Of a stretch of 64,000 bases of DNA, positions 1 through 9,737 are shown piece after piece. The stretch comes from Elephas maximus indicus (taxonomy: Eukaryota > Chordata > Mammalia > Proboscidea > Elephantidae). The notes under the pieces were generated by a model. The model saw only the letters and a list, made by a program, of their open reading frames with translations. It was not told the origin of the DNA and did not search any database. The stretch is from NCBI RefSeq assembly GCF_024166365.1, contig NC_064821.1:52665093-52729092 (forward strand). The letters are read 5' to 3'. A program made the translations under genes and the position numbers. Position 1 is the stretch's first letter, and every line of letters starts with the position of its first letter.

Positions 1-249
1 AGATCTTCGTCCAGACCTGGTTCATACCCAACCTTGGGGATAGAACATAGGGTTTAAGGTGGATGCAGTGGGATGGGGCAGGGCTAACAATGGAAGAAGC
101 CTCCAGGTCGTAGCTGCCATTTCCCAAGTTGATGCCACCCTCCTTTTCATTGCCTTTAGGGCAAAAATGAACAGAAGGGTTGTAGGAACTCCACTACCCT
201 GAAAGGAACGGGGAAAAAGAAGGATATATTTGAAGGTGACCTTCCAGTA
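1..249. other. Unassigned DNA at window start
   Basis: I see no recognisable repeat, gene or low-complexity sequence in this stretch. Confidence 0.4.
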
Positions 250-1036
250 GTACTCTCTGAGATGGTTTTCACACTTCTATGTGCTCAAGAAAAGGACTTG
301 AAGCACTTACTAATGAAGATCAAAGACCACAGGCTTCAGTACGACTTGCACCGCAACATAAAGAAAACAAAAATCCTCACAACTAGACCAATGAGCAACA
401 TCATGATAAATAGAGAAAAGATTGAAGTTGTCAAGGATTTCATTTTACTTGGATCCACAATCAATACCCATGGAAGCAGCAGCCAAGAAATCAAACGATG
501 CATTGCATTGGGCAAATGTGCTGCAAAGGACCTCTTTAAAGTGTTGAGAAGCAAAGATGTCACCTCGAAGACTAAGGTGCGCCTGACCCAAGCCATGGTA
601 TTTTCAATTGCATCACATGCATGTGAAAGCTGGACAATGAATAAGGAAGGCTGAAGAATTGACTCCTTTGAGTTGTGGTGTTGGCAAAGAATATTGAATA
701 TACCGTGGACTGCCAAAAGAACGAACAGATCTGTCTTGGAAGAAGTACAACCAGACTGGTCCTCAGAAGCAAGGATGGCGAGACTGCTTCTTATATACTT
801 TGGACATGTTGTCAGGAGGGATCAGTCCCTGGAGAAGGATATCAAGCTTGGCAAAGTTTTGGGTCAGGGGAAAAGAGGAAGACCCTCAACGAGGTAGGTT
901 GACACAGTGGCTGCAACAATGAGCTCAACCGTAACAACAGTTATAAGGATGGCACAGGACCCAGCAGTGTTTTGTTCTGTTGTGCACAGGGTCACTATGA
1001 GTCAGAACCGACTCAATGGCACCTAACAACAACAAC
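250..1036 (+). mobile_element. RTE LINE 3' fragment (reverse transcriptase C-terminus)
   Basis: The fragment reads as the C-terminal part of a BovB/RTE-type polymerase: motifs LNIKKTKI-like, FILLGSTINTHGSSSQEIKR, ACESWTMNKEG, then the second half (FGHVVRRDQSLEKD) ending GRPSTR and VTMSQNRLNGT. It ends in the RTE tail ctcaatggcacctaacaac plus an AAC repeat at 1036. It is 5'-truncated and broken by a TGA at about 652 and a TAG at about 895, so it is dead. The palm-domain catalytic motif is missing. Confidence 0.85.
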
Positions 1037-1044
1037 ATGCGCTC

Positions 1045-1212
1045 AAGAATCACCTGAAGACTGTGTTAAAATGCAGATTCCAAGGCACTATCCATGAAGA
1101 ACCTGATTTGTAGGTCTGGGGCCCAAAGTTCTGCATTTTTAGTATGCATTTTAATACCCTGGTGATTCTGAGGCTGTGAGCCCACAGGCTGACTTTGAGG
1201 AACACTGGTTTT
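1045..1212 (+). mobile_element. hAT-Charlie MITE (MER5/MER20-like)
   Basis: The phrases ttaaaatgcagattcc, taggtctggggcc, ctgcattttta and gactttgaggaacactgg occur in the order seen in old non-autonomous hAT-Charlie elements. Ends are approximate. Confidence 0.6.
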
Positions 1213-1429
1213 TAGTTGCTAAAGGAGAGTGTTAGGGGCTTGAGAGCATCTGGGACATTCACTGCTGAGATGACCAGAAGAGCCCCCTTTGACGCTGTTT
1301 ATGTCTTAGAGTCCTTTTTAAGATTTCACTTGAAGAGTGCTGGCTAATTTTTTTTTTTTAAGCTTCAAATCCTACTGTCTAGAAAAGCACCACAACTGAG
1401 TGTGTGCTGAATAAGTGCTTTATAATAAC

Positions 1430-1645
1430 AACAGCTAGATAGAACTTACCATGGGCCAGACACAGCTCTAAGCACTTCACATATATCAACTCATTTAATC
1501 CTCACAACAATTCCATGTGGTATCCCCATGTTACAGATAAGAAAACCGAAGCTCAGCAAGGCGAAATACCTTACCCAAAGCCACACAGCTAGTCAGTGGC
1601 CTAGCCTGGACTCCATCTCAAGCAATCTGGCTCCAGAGACCTGGT
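1430..1645 (-). mobile_element. MIR SINE, antisense
   Basis: The MIR core is readable in reverse: taagcacttcacatatatc, ctcatttaatcctcacaaca, and agccacacagctagtcagtg, near full length. Confidence 0.85.
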
Positions 1646-2039
1646 CTGGAATCACTATGCCTCCAAAAGAAAAAGAAAGGGCATGTGAGGCTGGGGAAGA
1701 AAGCCAACAAGACGAGAACCAGAAGAAGAGGAGATGGAGGCACAGGAAGCTGGCTGATGCTTTCTTTCCATTGCTAACAAGTGGAATGTGGCAGTAGCTA
1801 GAGAAGTCTTAGGTCACCTAGTGGCGAAGGGCATGGCTTCCAGGGTAACGGGCTTATAACCTTTGTGAAATACCTCCAATAAGCTGTTGCTCCTGGTGTA
1901 CTCTCTTCTATCTGCCAGCAAGTGAAGTAGGAGGAAGCTACAGGAACCGCAGGCAGGTGAATTATACACACTCCAGCCTAAATGTGAGCCTCGAGTGAGG
2001 CCCGAGAAACTGAGTGTGATGAGAGAAGGTTCTCTGAAC
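1646..2039. other. Unassigned DNA
   Basis: Short open frames on both strands lack any recognisable domain. I see no repeat here. Confidence 0.4.
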
Positions 2040-2157
2040 ATTGGTTTATTCATTCAACAAATATGTATTGAGGACTCAGCCTGTACCAAGCGAATGGTGA
2101 TCAATGAAACAAGGAAGGCCCGTACCCACAGAGAGTGTAAATCCTACTGGGAAGAGA
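2040..2157 (-). mobile_element. L2 LINE 3' end, antisense
   Basis: It begins with the reversed L2 terminus (attcattcaacaaatatgta) and runs into degraded L2 sequence. Confidence 0.65.
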
Positions 2158-2216
2158 CATTCATTTATGTATTCAACAAATGCTTATTCAGTATTTACTA
2201 TGTACCAGACTCTGAG

Positions 2217-2372
2217 AGGAAACCCTGGTGGCGTAGTGACTAAGTGCTACAGCTGCTAACCCAAGGGTGGGCAGTTTGAATCCACCAGGCGCTCCTTGGA
2301 AACTTTATGGGGCAGTTCTACTCTGTCCTATAGGGTCACTATGAGTTGGAATTGACTCAATGGCAAAGGGTT
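2217..2372 (+). mobile_element. SINE class S1 (first of three at one site)
   Basis: Full-length S1 with head aaccctggtggcgtagtgac and tail atgagttggaattgactcaa. It is flanked by agactctgag (2207-2216) and agaccctgag (2373-2382). Confidence 0.85.
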
Positions 2373-2382
2373 AGACCCTGAG

Positions 2383-2885
2383 ATGTTAAAAAGCAAAGAT
2401 GTCACTGTGAGGAATAAGGAGCACCTGACCCAAGCTATGGTATTTTCAATCACCTCATATGCATGTGAAAGCTGGACAAGGAATAAGGAAGAACGAAGAA
2501 GAAATTGATGCATTTGAACTATGGCATTGGCAAAGAAAATTGAATATGTCATAGACTGCCAGAAGAATGAACAAATTTGTCTTGGAAGAACTACAGCCAG
2601 AACGCTCCTTAGAAGCAAGAATGGCGAAACTTCATCTCACATACTATGGACATGTTATCAGCACGGAGCAGTCCCTGGGGAAGGACATCATGCTTAGTAA
2701 AGTAGAGGGCCAGCAAAAAAGAGGAAGACCCTTAACAAGACGGATTGACACAGTGGCTGCAGCAACGCGCTCAAACATAGCAATGATTGTGAGAATGGTG
2801 AAGGACTGGGAAGTGTTTCGTTCTGTTGTACACGGGGTCACTATGATTCGGAACCAACTCAACGGCACCTAACAACAACAACAAC
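2383..2885 (+). mobile_element. RTE LINE 3' fragment with 10-bp target duplication
   Basis: A 5'-truncated RTE copy that starts within the SKDVT segment and continues through the thumb region (FGHV-like YYGHVISTEQSLGKD) to the tail aactcaacggcacctaacaa. The flanks agaccctgag at 2373-2382 and 2886-2895 are identical, so the insertion boundaries are exact. Frameshifts and stops make it non-functional. Confidence 0.85.
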
Positions 2886-2895
2886 AGACCCTGAG

Positions 2896-3100
2896 GAGGT
2901 GTCCCTGGGTGGTACAAACAATTAATGCCCTCAGCTGCTAACCAAAATGCTTGTGGCTCAAGTCCACCCAGAAGCACCCCAGAAGAAGGTCTGGTGGTCT
3001 ACTTCTAAAAAATCAGCCATCGAAAACCCTACAGAGCAGAGTTCTACTCTGGCCCACATGGGGTTGCCATGAGTCAGAGTCAACTCCACAGCAAAAGTTT
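2896..3100 (+). mobile_element. SINE class S2 (third of three at one site)
   Basis: S2 head tccctgggtggtacaaacaa, body agaagaaggtctggtggtct, tail gagtcagagtcaactccaca. It is flanked by agaccctgag (2886-2895) and aggccctgag (3101-3110). Confidence 0.85.
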
Positions 3101-3200
3101 AGGCCCTGAGAATATAACAGTGAGCAAATCGAAGTCTTTGCCCTAATGTAGCTTACCTTTTAGACAATCAATAAGTAGATCAAGGAATACTTAAAATGGT

Positions 3201-3449
3201 TTAAGATGGGGATAAATACAAACACATGGACCATCAGGGTGAAATGATAAAGAATGCCTGGGACAAAGGACCTTCTTTAGATAGAGTAGTTAGGGGGTAA
3301 TATAATAGCTAAGATCTAAAAGATGAGATGGAACCAGTCATGGGAAGAACATTCAAGGCAGAGGAGAAGTTGAGAAAGTGCATCAGTATTTGGGAACACT
3401 GTGTAACTGGGGGCAGCAAAGGGGGCACAGGTGAATTAGTGTGAGGTGA
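3201..3449. other. Probable degraded L2 continuation
   Basis: Phrases such as ggaagaacattcaaggcaga suggest decayed L2 sequence continuing antisense; otherwise nothing is recognisable. Confidence 0.35.
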
Positions 3450-3956
3450 GGGAGGGTATTGGTGACTCAGTGGTAGAATTCTCGTCTACCACGCAGGAAA
3501 CCCGGGCTCAATTCCTGGCCAGTGCTCCTCAGGTGCAGTGACCATCTGTAAGTCATTGGGGGTTTGCATGTTGTTATGATGCTAAATGGAGCCCTGGTGG
3601 CATAATTGTTAAGAGCTTGGCTGCTAAGCAAAAGGTTAGCAGTTCAAATCCATGAGCTGCTCCTTGGAAACCCTATGGGACCGTTCTACTCTGTCTTATA
3701 GCATCGCTATGAGTCGGAATCAACTCAACAATGGGTTTATGATGCTGACCAAGCCTCGGTGAAGCTTCCAGACTAGGTGGACTAGGAAGAAAGGTCTGGC
3801 GACCTGCTTCCAAAAAATTCAGCCAATGAAAACTCTACAGATCACAACAGTCCAATCCCCAACCGATCACGAGGATGATGCAGGACCACGCAGCATTTTG
3901 TTTCATTGAGGATGAGGTGACCAAGAGTCAGGAGCCAACTTGGCAGCAGCTAACAG
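3450..3956 (+). mobile_element. SINE class S3 with tRNA-Gly-like head, split by a S1 SINE
   Basis: The first 70 nt resemble tRNA-Gly(GCC): A box tgactcagtgg, then gtagaattctcgtctaccac, B box gggctcaattcc. The S3 body resumes after the inserted S1 at 3747 (gaagcttccagactaggtgg) and ends near ggcagcagctaacagcaatg. Mismatches in the acceptor stem, the altered anticodon position and continuity with the SINE body mean it is not a tRNA gene. Confidence 0.85.
3584..3736 (+). mobile_element. SINE class S1 inside the S3 SINE
   Basis: Head gagccctggtggcataattg, tail atgagtcggaatcaactcaa. The target duplication ttatgatgct is perfect at 3574-3583 and 3737-3746 and lies in S3 sequence, so S1 is the younger insertion. 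Confidence 0.9.
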
Positions 3957-4289
3957 CAATGAGGCAGAAAAGATGAATACACACTGAGATGAATGCCCTG
4001 TCAGCCAGAGTCCTTCAGTTAATATGACAAACAGAACCCCTCCCCAACCCTGACCAATCCTCATTAGGCATGAACAAAACATATGAACTTCTACAGCATT
4101 AAAGCCACTGAAGGCTGTTTGTTACCAAGCGTAACCCACCTATCCTGATACACAGTATGAATTACATAGTCTCAAATCACTGCTTGATTTGATTTTTACA
4201 AACCTCGGATATATGAAAATATATAATATTAAAATGCATAAAGAGCTCAGATCTTCTGTCTCTGATCTGGAAGAGGAAAGAAAAATAAA
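3957..4289. other. Unassigned DNA
   Basis: No gene, repeat or simple sequence recognised. Confidence 0.4.
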
Positions 4290-4525
4290 GTAGTAGTAAC
4301 TAACACTTACATTGCACTTACTATGTGCCAGACGATGTTCTAAGTCCCACACACATGTTAACTCTTAATTCTCACAACAACTTTATGAGGTAGGTACTAT
4401 TATTATGCTCACTTTATGGATGAGAAAACTGAAGCACAGAGAGATTACTTAGCTTGCCCTTGGCAACACTGCTAGCAAGTGGTAAAGCCAAGTGTATTCA
4501 GGCAGTTGGCTCTGGAGGCTTACTC
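4290..4525 (-). mobile_element. MIR SINE, antisense
   Basis: Readable MIR core in reverse: ttatgaggtaggtactatta, gatgagaaaactgaagcaca, ending in the degraded head gcagttggctctggaggc. Confidence 0.85.
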
Positions 4526-5129
4526 TTATCCTTTAATCAGCAAAGCACCTTTTCTCCAATGAGATGTGAGGACACCATTTTGCCATTAAGCTCAACGGTC
4601 ATCAATCTCTGCTTCCCTTCAACCTCTCAGGAAAACCTTCACTTGCTCCCTTTTTCAGTGCTTCGGGATTTCAAAAAACTTCCCCTCAGCCCGTCTCCAG
4701 TATAGCCTAAACGTCAGAATGATTTCCTCACACCTCGCTAATTAGCTGCCTTTTTCCTGGAAAGAACAGCCCTACTAATTGGCCCTGAAACGACCCTTTA
4801 CTTGGATCTTTGTATACCTTTCCTTCTCCAGCTCAAAAGCAGGAGGCGGAGAAAGTGCTTGAGCTTCCTTTTTTCTTCTGTCCTGGCCCATCTTTTATGT
4901 AGTCTAGAGCCAACCCACTGATGCTTTCCTCCCCATGGGAACCGGTTGCCTAGCAACCAGACTCCCGCTCCCTCTTTTCTTGGAATCAGTGCCTGCTTCA
5001 CCTAGCCAAGGAAGATGCTGGACCAGAGCTCCAAAGGCCTCCCCAGATTATACTTGACTGCCGTTTTTGACTGTTTCCTTTTCTCAGAGAGGTCAAATGT
5101 TTATTTATTGCTTCTAAGCATTTTCTTCA
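4526..5129. other. Unassigned, possibly unique intron DNA
   Basis: No repeat recognised. The short open frames lack start context and domain features. Confidence 0.4.
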
Positions 5130-5455
5130 AAATTTTAAAAAGCAAAGATGTCACTTTGTTGACCCAAGCCATGGTCTTCTTAATCACCACATACGCATGT
5201 GAAAGCTGGACAGTGAAAAAGGAAGACAGGAGAAGAATTGATGCATTCAAATTGTGGTGTTAGTGAAGAATACTGAATACACCATGGACTTTGAGAAGAA
5301 TGAACAAATCAGTTTTAGAAGAAATACAACCAGGACACTCCTCAGAAGCAAGGATGGTGAGACTTCGGCTTGCTTACTTTGGACACGTCATCAGGAAAGA
5401 CCAATCGCTAGAAAAGGCCATCGTATTTGGCAGAGGGTCAGCAAAAACAAGGGAA
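5130..5455 (+). mobile_element. RTE LINE fragment
   Basis: It reads SKDVTLLTQAMVF, YACESWTVKKEDRRRIDAFKLWC, then in a shifted frame FGHVIRKDQSLEKAI. It lacks both the 5' part and the true 3' tail, breaking off where a SINE fragment begins. Confidence 0.8.
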
Positions 5456-5562
5456 ACCCCTGGTGCAATGGATTTGCACAAAAACCACAACAGCGGACTC
5501 AAATTCTACTCTGAAACATGTGGGGTTGCCATGAGTCAGAACTGATTTGAAAGCAACAGGTT
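5456..5562 (+). mobile_element. SINE class S2, internally deleted
   Basis: Contains only a trace of the head (acccctggtgcaatgg) joined to the S2 3' half (ttctactctgaaacatgtgg, ccatgagtcagaactgattt). Confidence 0.6.
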
Positions 5563-5598
5563 TTTTGTTTTTCTCTTCTGCAGGATCTAGCTTGAGAT

Positions 5599-5815
5599 CA
5601 GGGTTTCTCAAACCTCAGCACTATGGACATTCAGGGCCAGATAATTCTTTGTATGGGGGTCTTTCCTCGTCACAGGATATTTAGCGGCATCCCTGTCCCC
5701 TAAATACAAGATGCCAACAGTGGCAGCCCCCAGTGATTGCAATCAGAGATATCCCCAGACATTGCCATGTCCCTTGGGGGGCAAAATCACCCCTGTTGTG
5801 AATCCCCGTGTCAGA
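5599..5815 (-). mobile_element. hAT-type MITE, antisense
   Basis: It runs from agggtttctcaaacctcagc through tatttagcggcatccctgtc to the reversed end aatccccgtgtcagactg. It is the same family as the forward copy at 16880-17066. Confidence 0.65.
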
Positions 5816-6299
5816 CTGCAACACCCTGCTAAGTAGGGAAGCCTCTGGGGCAGGCTGCTCTTTGTCACTAGGCAGACATTTAGTTACTAATTCATGCTCT
5901 AAACCAAGCAAGCCAGGCTTTATGCTGGGTGCCATGACAGACACAAAAAGAGAAAAAGATGTGGCTATGGTCTCCAGGGGCTCAGGTCTGAGAGGAGGGG
6001 GCATGAGAACACACACACAGACAAGGGTATTTCGAGACAGAGAATGGAACATGGAATAGGAGAGGCACAGGGAAGGCCTGCGGAGGGGTTCAGAGCAGAG
6101 CTTGGGGGCTTTGGGTGGGAGGGTCAGAGAGGCCATGGAAGGTGGGCAGTCATCTGGGCAGGTGCAGGTGAGAAGGGGTCCCTGCCATGTCCCCACTTGA
6201 CTTTGGAATGCTTATCCTGCTTACCTGACCCCATCTCTTCAGCTGTCAATTTAAAAATAGCCAATGAAAGCTAATCCGTACCCACGGCTGCACTCTATG
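5816..6299. other. Unassigned, possibly old L2 remnants
   Basis: Phrases such as ctttatgctgggtgccatga hint at antisense L2. The 171-codon minus-strand frame across 5681-6196 covers repeat DNA and shows no domain. Confidence 0.35.
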
Positions 6300-6520
6300 G
6301 GAGCTGGCCACTGTACTCAGGACTTTACACATATCAGACCACTGAATCCTCATGACAACCCAATAACGAGGCTACTATAATCATCCCCATTTTACAGATG
6401 ATCAATCTGAGGCACAGAGAGGTGACGGGACTTGCCCGAGGTCACAAAGCAAGGAAACAACAGACCTGGGACTGACACCAGCCAGTCTGGCTCCAGAGTC
6501 CCCGCCCTTGACCACTACAT
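6300..6520 (-). mobile_element. MIR SINE, antisense
   Basis: Core visible as ccccattttacagatgatca, tgaggcacagagaggtgacg and gcccgaggtcacaaagcaag. Confidence 0.85.
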
Positions 6521-6586
6521 AGAACCACCCACTTTCCCACCTCAGGGTCTTGTAAAATATGTGCTCTCCAGCAACTCTAGAACTCT

Positions 6587-6606
6587 CTAGTTCTCCCTAG
6601 AACTAG
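6587..6606. repeat. Small perfect hairpin
   Basis: ctagttct and agaactag form an 8-bp perfect stem around ccct, within a run of related tctagaact words. Confidence 0.6.
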
Positions 6607-6764
6607 CCAGCAACTCTCCTTGTTCCCTGGTCTGACCTGGACAAGAGAACAGGTCAAGCTCCCTGCATAGCCTCTGGACACCCTGTCAGGAGAAGGGAGG
6701 CATGGATGGCTCTGGAATATAGACGCATAGAGACTCTGTCCCATGAGCGTTAGAACAGACACCA

Positions 6765-6945
6765 AGCTGGGGTTCCGGCTCCATCACTGATGCTGTGTGG
6801 CCATAGGCCCCACCTCCCCGAGAGCCACCTTGTGAGGATGTTGTCAACACTGAATGAGGCAGTATATGAGAAGCTCTCTCCACCATGCCTGGCCACAGTA
6901 GCTGCTTGGAAAAATCATAGTTATTATTATTCAGATTTTCCGAGT
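6765..6945 (+). mobile_element. MIR SINE, sense, 3' part
   Basis: Phrases ccatcactgatgctgtgtgg, tgtgaggatgttgtcaacac and agctgcttggaaaaatcata follow the MIR order. Confidence 0.6.
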
Positions 6946-7040
6946 CAGGGCTTGTGTCCCACTCTCCAGGTGTCAGAGAAGGCGCCCTTCATGTGTTTCC
7001 ACAGCAGCAAGAGAAGAGAGCAGCTGTTCTAACTACATTG

Positions 7041-7385
7041 TTGTTGTTAGGTGCCATTGAGTCAGCTCCAACTCATAGTGACGAAACACTGCCTGGTCCT
7101 GTGCCATCCTCACAATAGTAGGCATGCTTGAGCCCACCGTTGCAGCCACTGTGTCAGTCCATCTCATTGAGGGTCTTCCTCTCTTTCTCTGACCCTCTAC
7201 TTTACCAAGCTTGATGTCCTTCTCCAGGGACTGGTCCCTTCTGATAACATGTCCAAACTACGTGAGACGAAGTTTCACCATCCTTATTTCTAAGGAGCAT
7301 TCTGGCTGTACTTCCTCCAAGACAGATTTGTTTGTTCTTCTGGAAGACCACGGTATAGTCAATATTCTTCGCCAACACCAACTAC
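7041..7385 (-). mobile_element. RTE LINE 3' end, antisense (left half of a composite insertion)
   Basis: The reversed RTE tail gttgttaggtgccattgagt is at the left boundary, followed by ccatctcattgagggtcttc and ggactggtcccttctgataa. It joins a forward S2 SINE at about 7386. The pair, not the RTE alone, is flanked by the duplication ttctaactacatt (7027-7039, 7556-7568). Confidence 0.8.
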
Positions 7386-7555
7386 AAACAGTTTGCTCTC
7401 AGCTACTTACCGAAAGGTTGGAGGTTTGAACCCATTTAGTGACACTACAAAAGAGAGGTCTGGTGATCAAGCCAAAAAACCCCTGTGGAGCTTTGTTCCA
7501 CTCTGGAACCCATGGGAGTGGCCATCAGTCAGGACCAACTTGATGGCAACAAGTT
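7386..7555 (+). mobile_element. SINE class S2, 5'-truncated (right half of a composite insertion)
   Basis: Starts in the S2 head (tttgctctcagctacttacc), continues with agagaggtctggtgatcaag and ends in gaccaacttgatggcaacaa. There is no target duplication between it and the RTE segment on its left. Confidence 0.8.
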
Positions 7556-7664
7556 TTCTAACTACATTAGGCTGAGGCAAAAATGAAGATGAAACTGTCT
7601 TCTTCCATCTGCTGACTTCGGGGTGTCTGAGATATGGAGGTGGAAAGAGCAAGAGCAGAAGCTT

Positions 7665-7880
7665 CTTGTTAGCTGCTATTAAGTAGATCCTGACTCATAG
7701 TGACCCCATGCACAATGGGGTCAGACTGTTGTGATCCATAGAGTTTTCATTGGTTAGTTTTTGGAAGTAGATCACTAGGCCTGTCTTCCTAGCCTGTCTT
7801 AGCCTAGAAGTTTTGCTGAAACCTGTTTAGCATTGCAGCAACATGCAAGCCTCCACTGAACCATGACTGCCCCCAAAGCT
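7665..7880 (-). mobile_element. SINE class S3, antisense, partial
   Basis: Reversed S3 tail (gttagctgctattaagtaga) and body (gtgatccatagagttttcat, ctgaaacctgtttagcattg). Part of the tail and all of the tRNA-like head are missing. Confidence 0.8.
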
Positions 7881-8177
7881 AGTCAGGGGTTTCAAAGAGT
7901 CAAAAATGGATAATCTATCTTCCTAGAATTGTCATCTGACTACAGAGGGGATGGCTGCTCCTATACAGCCCACACGGGACATTTTGTCAGGGGTTAGCAA
8001 CCAACTGGCAAAGGGCTGGCCCAATGCAAGTCTATAGAAAGTGGGGAGCAGGGCTGGGAATGGCAGGGAAGACACGGAGACACACTGGGCAGATTTCTGC
8101 AAAGGAAGAACATGCATGACTCCTAATTCAGTATAATTCCACGAGTACTTCCGGAGCTGAAACCCACACCCTGAAGA

Positions 8178-8315
8178 ATGTGTGTGTGTGAGTGGGTGAA
8201 TGTTAGTACGTGTGTGAATGTGTGTGCAGGTGTGTGTGAACGTGTGTGTGTGAATGTATCTGTGAGTTTGTGACCATATGTATGTGAGTGTGTGAAAGTG
8301 TTTGTGTATGCATGT
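8178..8315. repeat. Imperfect TG-rich microsatellite
   Basis: Interrupted (TG)n with recurring gtgtgtgaatg and gtgtgtgaacg words; an old degraded repeat. Confidence 0.8.
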
Positions 8316-8324
8316 GTGGTGACC

Positions 8325-8510
8325 ACCACTAACCGAGCATCTACTATGTTCTGACTGTGCACAGCCCATAGCACACGCTATTTCTTACTTACCTCCCTCT
8401 GTGAGGTGAGTGACATTACCCTCATTCATAGGCAAGGAAATGGGGCTCAGAAATCTTTGGCAATTCACTTACTAATAAGTCGTGAAGCCATAATGCAAAC
8501 CACCCTCTCT
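8325..8510 (-). mobile_element. MIR SINE, antisense
   Basis: accgagcatctactatgttc, ctgtgaggtgagtgacatta and ggcaaggaaatggggctcag follow the reversed MIR order. Confidence 0.7.
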
Positions 8511-8605
8511 TTGTTTTATTCCAAAGCCCATGTTTCTCCACCACTCTCATTTGTAATACCAAAGAAAATGAAGTCCCAGGCCTCAGGACATTCATAGCCC
8601 AAGAA

Positions 8606-8772
8606 CAACAACCAAAAAAACCAAACCTGTCCAATCAATTCTGACTCATAGCAGCCCTATAGGGCAGAGTAGAATTGTCCCATAGGGTTTCCAAGGAACA
8701 GCTGGTAGATTTGAACTGCCAACCTTTTGGTTAGCAGCTGGAGCTCTTAACCACTGGGCCAACAAAGTTCCT
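8606..8772 (-). mobile_element. SINE class S1, antisense
   Basis: Full length, from the reversed tail (accaaacctgtccaatcaat) to the reversed head (ctcttaaccactgggccaac). Confidence 0.85.
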
Positions 8773-9652
8773 ATAATTCAACAGAGGAATCAAAACTAAG
8801 CCACATCAACAAATGAGTAAGACAACATATGACTGAGCATCAACTGTAGTGCTTTACAAATTTAAAGAATGAAGAGACAGGGGTTGTCTAAAAAGTCTAG
8901 TGCTCAACCAGTATTTATGAATGAGCATCTTTGAGCTTGGAGGGTTGACTGGGGAAGAATAAGAAGGGCATGGCAGGCTAGAGGCATAGGTGAAATAACT
9001 CTCACATCTGAAAGTGGGGATGAAAGACCACATTAGATGTGTCCTCCTGGTCTAGAACAGCGCCCCCTAGATAGGATAACTTCCAAAATCATCGTCGCTG
9101 GCTGATGTTCAAAGGGCTGAGTGTGGAGTAGCTGGAGAGTCATTACCAGGAACTGAGAATTTGGAGTAGGAAGTTAAAAAAATGGCAGCCAAGAATCACA
9201 CTGAGGCCTCAACCATGTTTTTGTTTGTCAATACAATGTCATTTTTTGTTTTTGTTTTTTTTTTTTTAAAGAATTGACAAAATATTTAAATTAGGAGACA
9301 GAGCATGGAGACAGTGGTCTGGATGTCATATTGAGACAAGACACATGTTGTGAGCTTGATCACTCAGTCATGCTACCTGACTGGCCCCTACATAAATAAG
9401 TATTTGAGTTTGCAACTCCTGGAGCAGTGGGTTTCCTTCTGCCTGTTCTGTGCCCCAGAAGCAGGCAGGGAGTGAAAGGCACGAACAGAAGTTGAAGAAA
9501 TCACCATCCATCCATGACTAAAGTTGTTCAGAAGCCTGGTGTCTGGGGCTGTGCTCCCCAGGCTTTTGGATTTTACAGACCAGTAAAAATAGGAAATAGG
9601 GGAGGCTGGCATAGGACTGTAACTTTTAATTCTGCCCGGTAAGGACATTAAA
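8773..9652. other. Mostly unassigned intron DNA
   Basis: Contains a T-rich run at about 9246-9268 and one CTCF-like word at 9057-9073 (listed separately). No gene or clear repeat otherwise. Confidence 0.4.
9057..9073 (-). promoter_or_regulatory. Candidate CTCF motif (minus orientation)
   Basis: On the minus strand the bases read tctagggggcgctgt, containing the AGGGGGCGC core of the CTCF motif. The 5' flank is a weaker match than in the upstream pair near 47.7 and 48.8 kb. Confidence 0.4.
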
Positions 9653-9685
9653 CACACACACCACCACCACTACCACCACCACCAT
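9653..9685. repeat. (CAC)n microsatellite
   Basis: Short run of cac/ccaccacta units. Confidence 0.8.
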
Positions 9686-9737
9686 TTTGTAAGAGAGAAC
9701 ATTTCTACACCAATAAAGTTAAGAGGGTAGGTTATTA

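Larger units (their letters stand above)
2158..3200 (-). mobile_element. L2 LINE 3' end, antisense, interrupted by three insertions
   Basis: The L2 sequence is present at 2158-2216 (ttcaacaaatgcttattcag, actatgtaccagactctgag) and resumes at 3101 (ccctgagaatataacagtga, ttgccctaatgtagcttacc). Everything between, 2217-3100, is three later retroposons in a row. Confidence 0.75.

Noticed and set aside
3450..3521. Possible tRNA-Gly gene
   Set aside because: Acceptor stem and anticodon positions are altered and the sequence continues directly into a SINE body, so it is a SINE head.
5681..6196. 171-codon minus-strand open frame
   Set aside because: It overlaps an old hAT MITE and decayed repeat DNA, has no domain, and looks like a chance frame.
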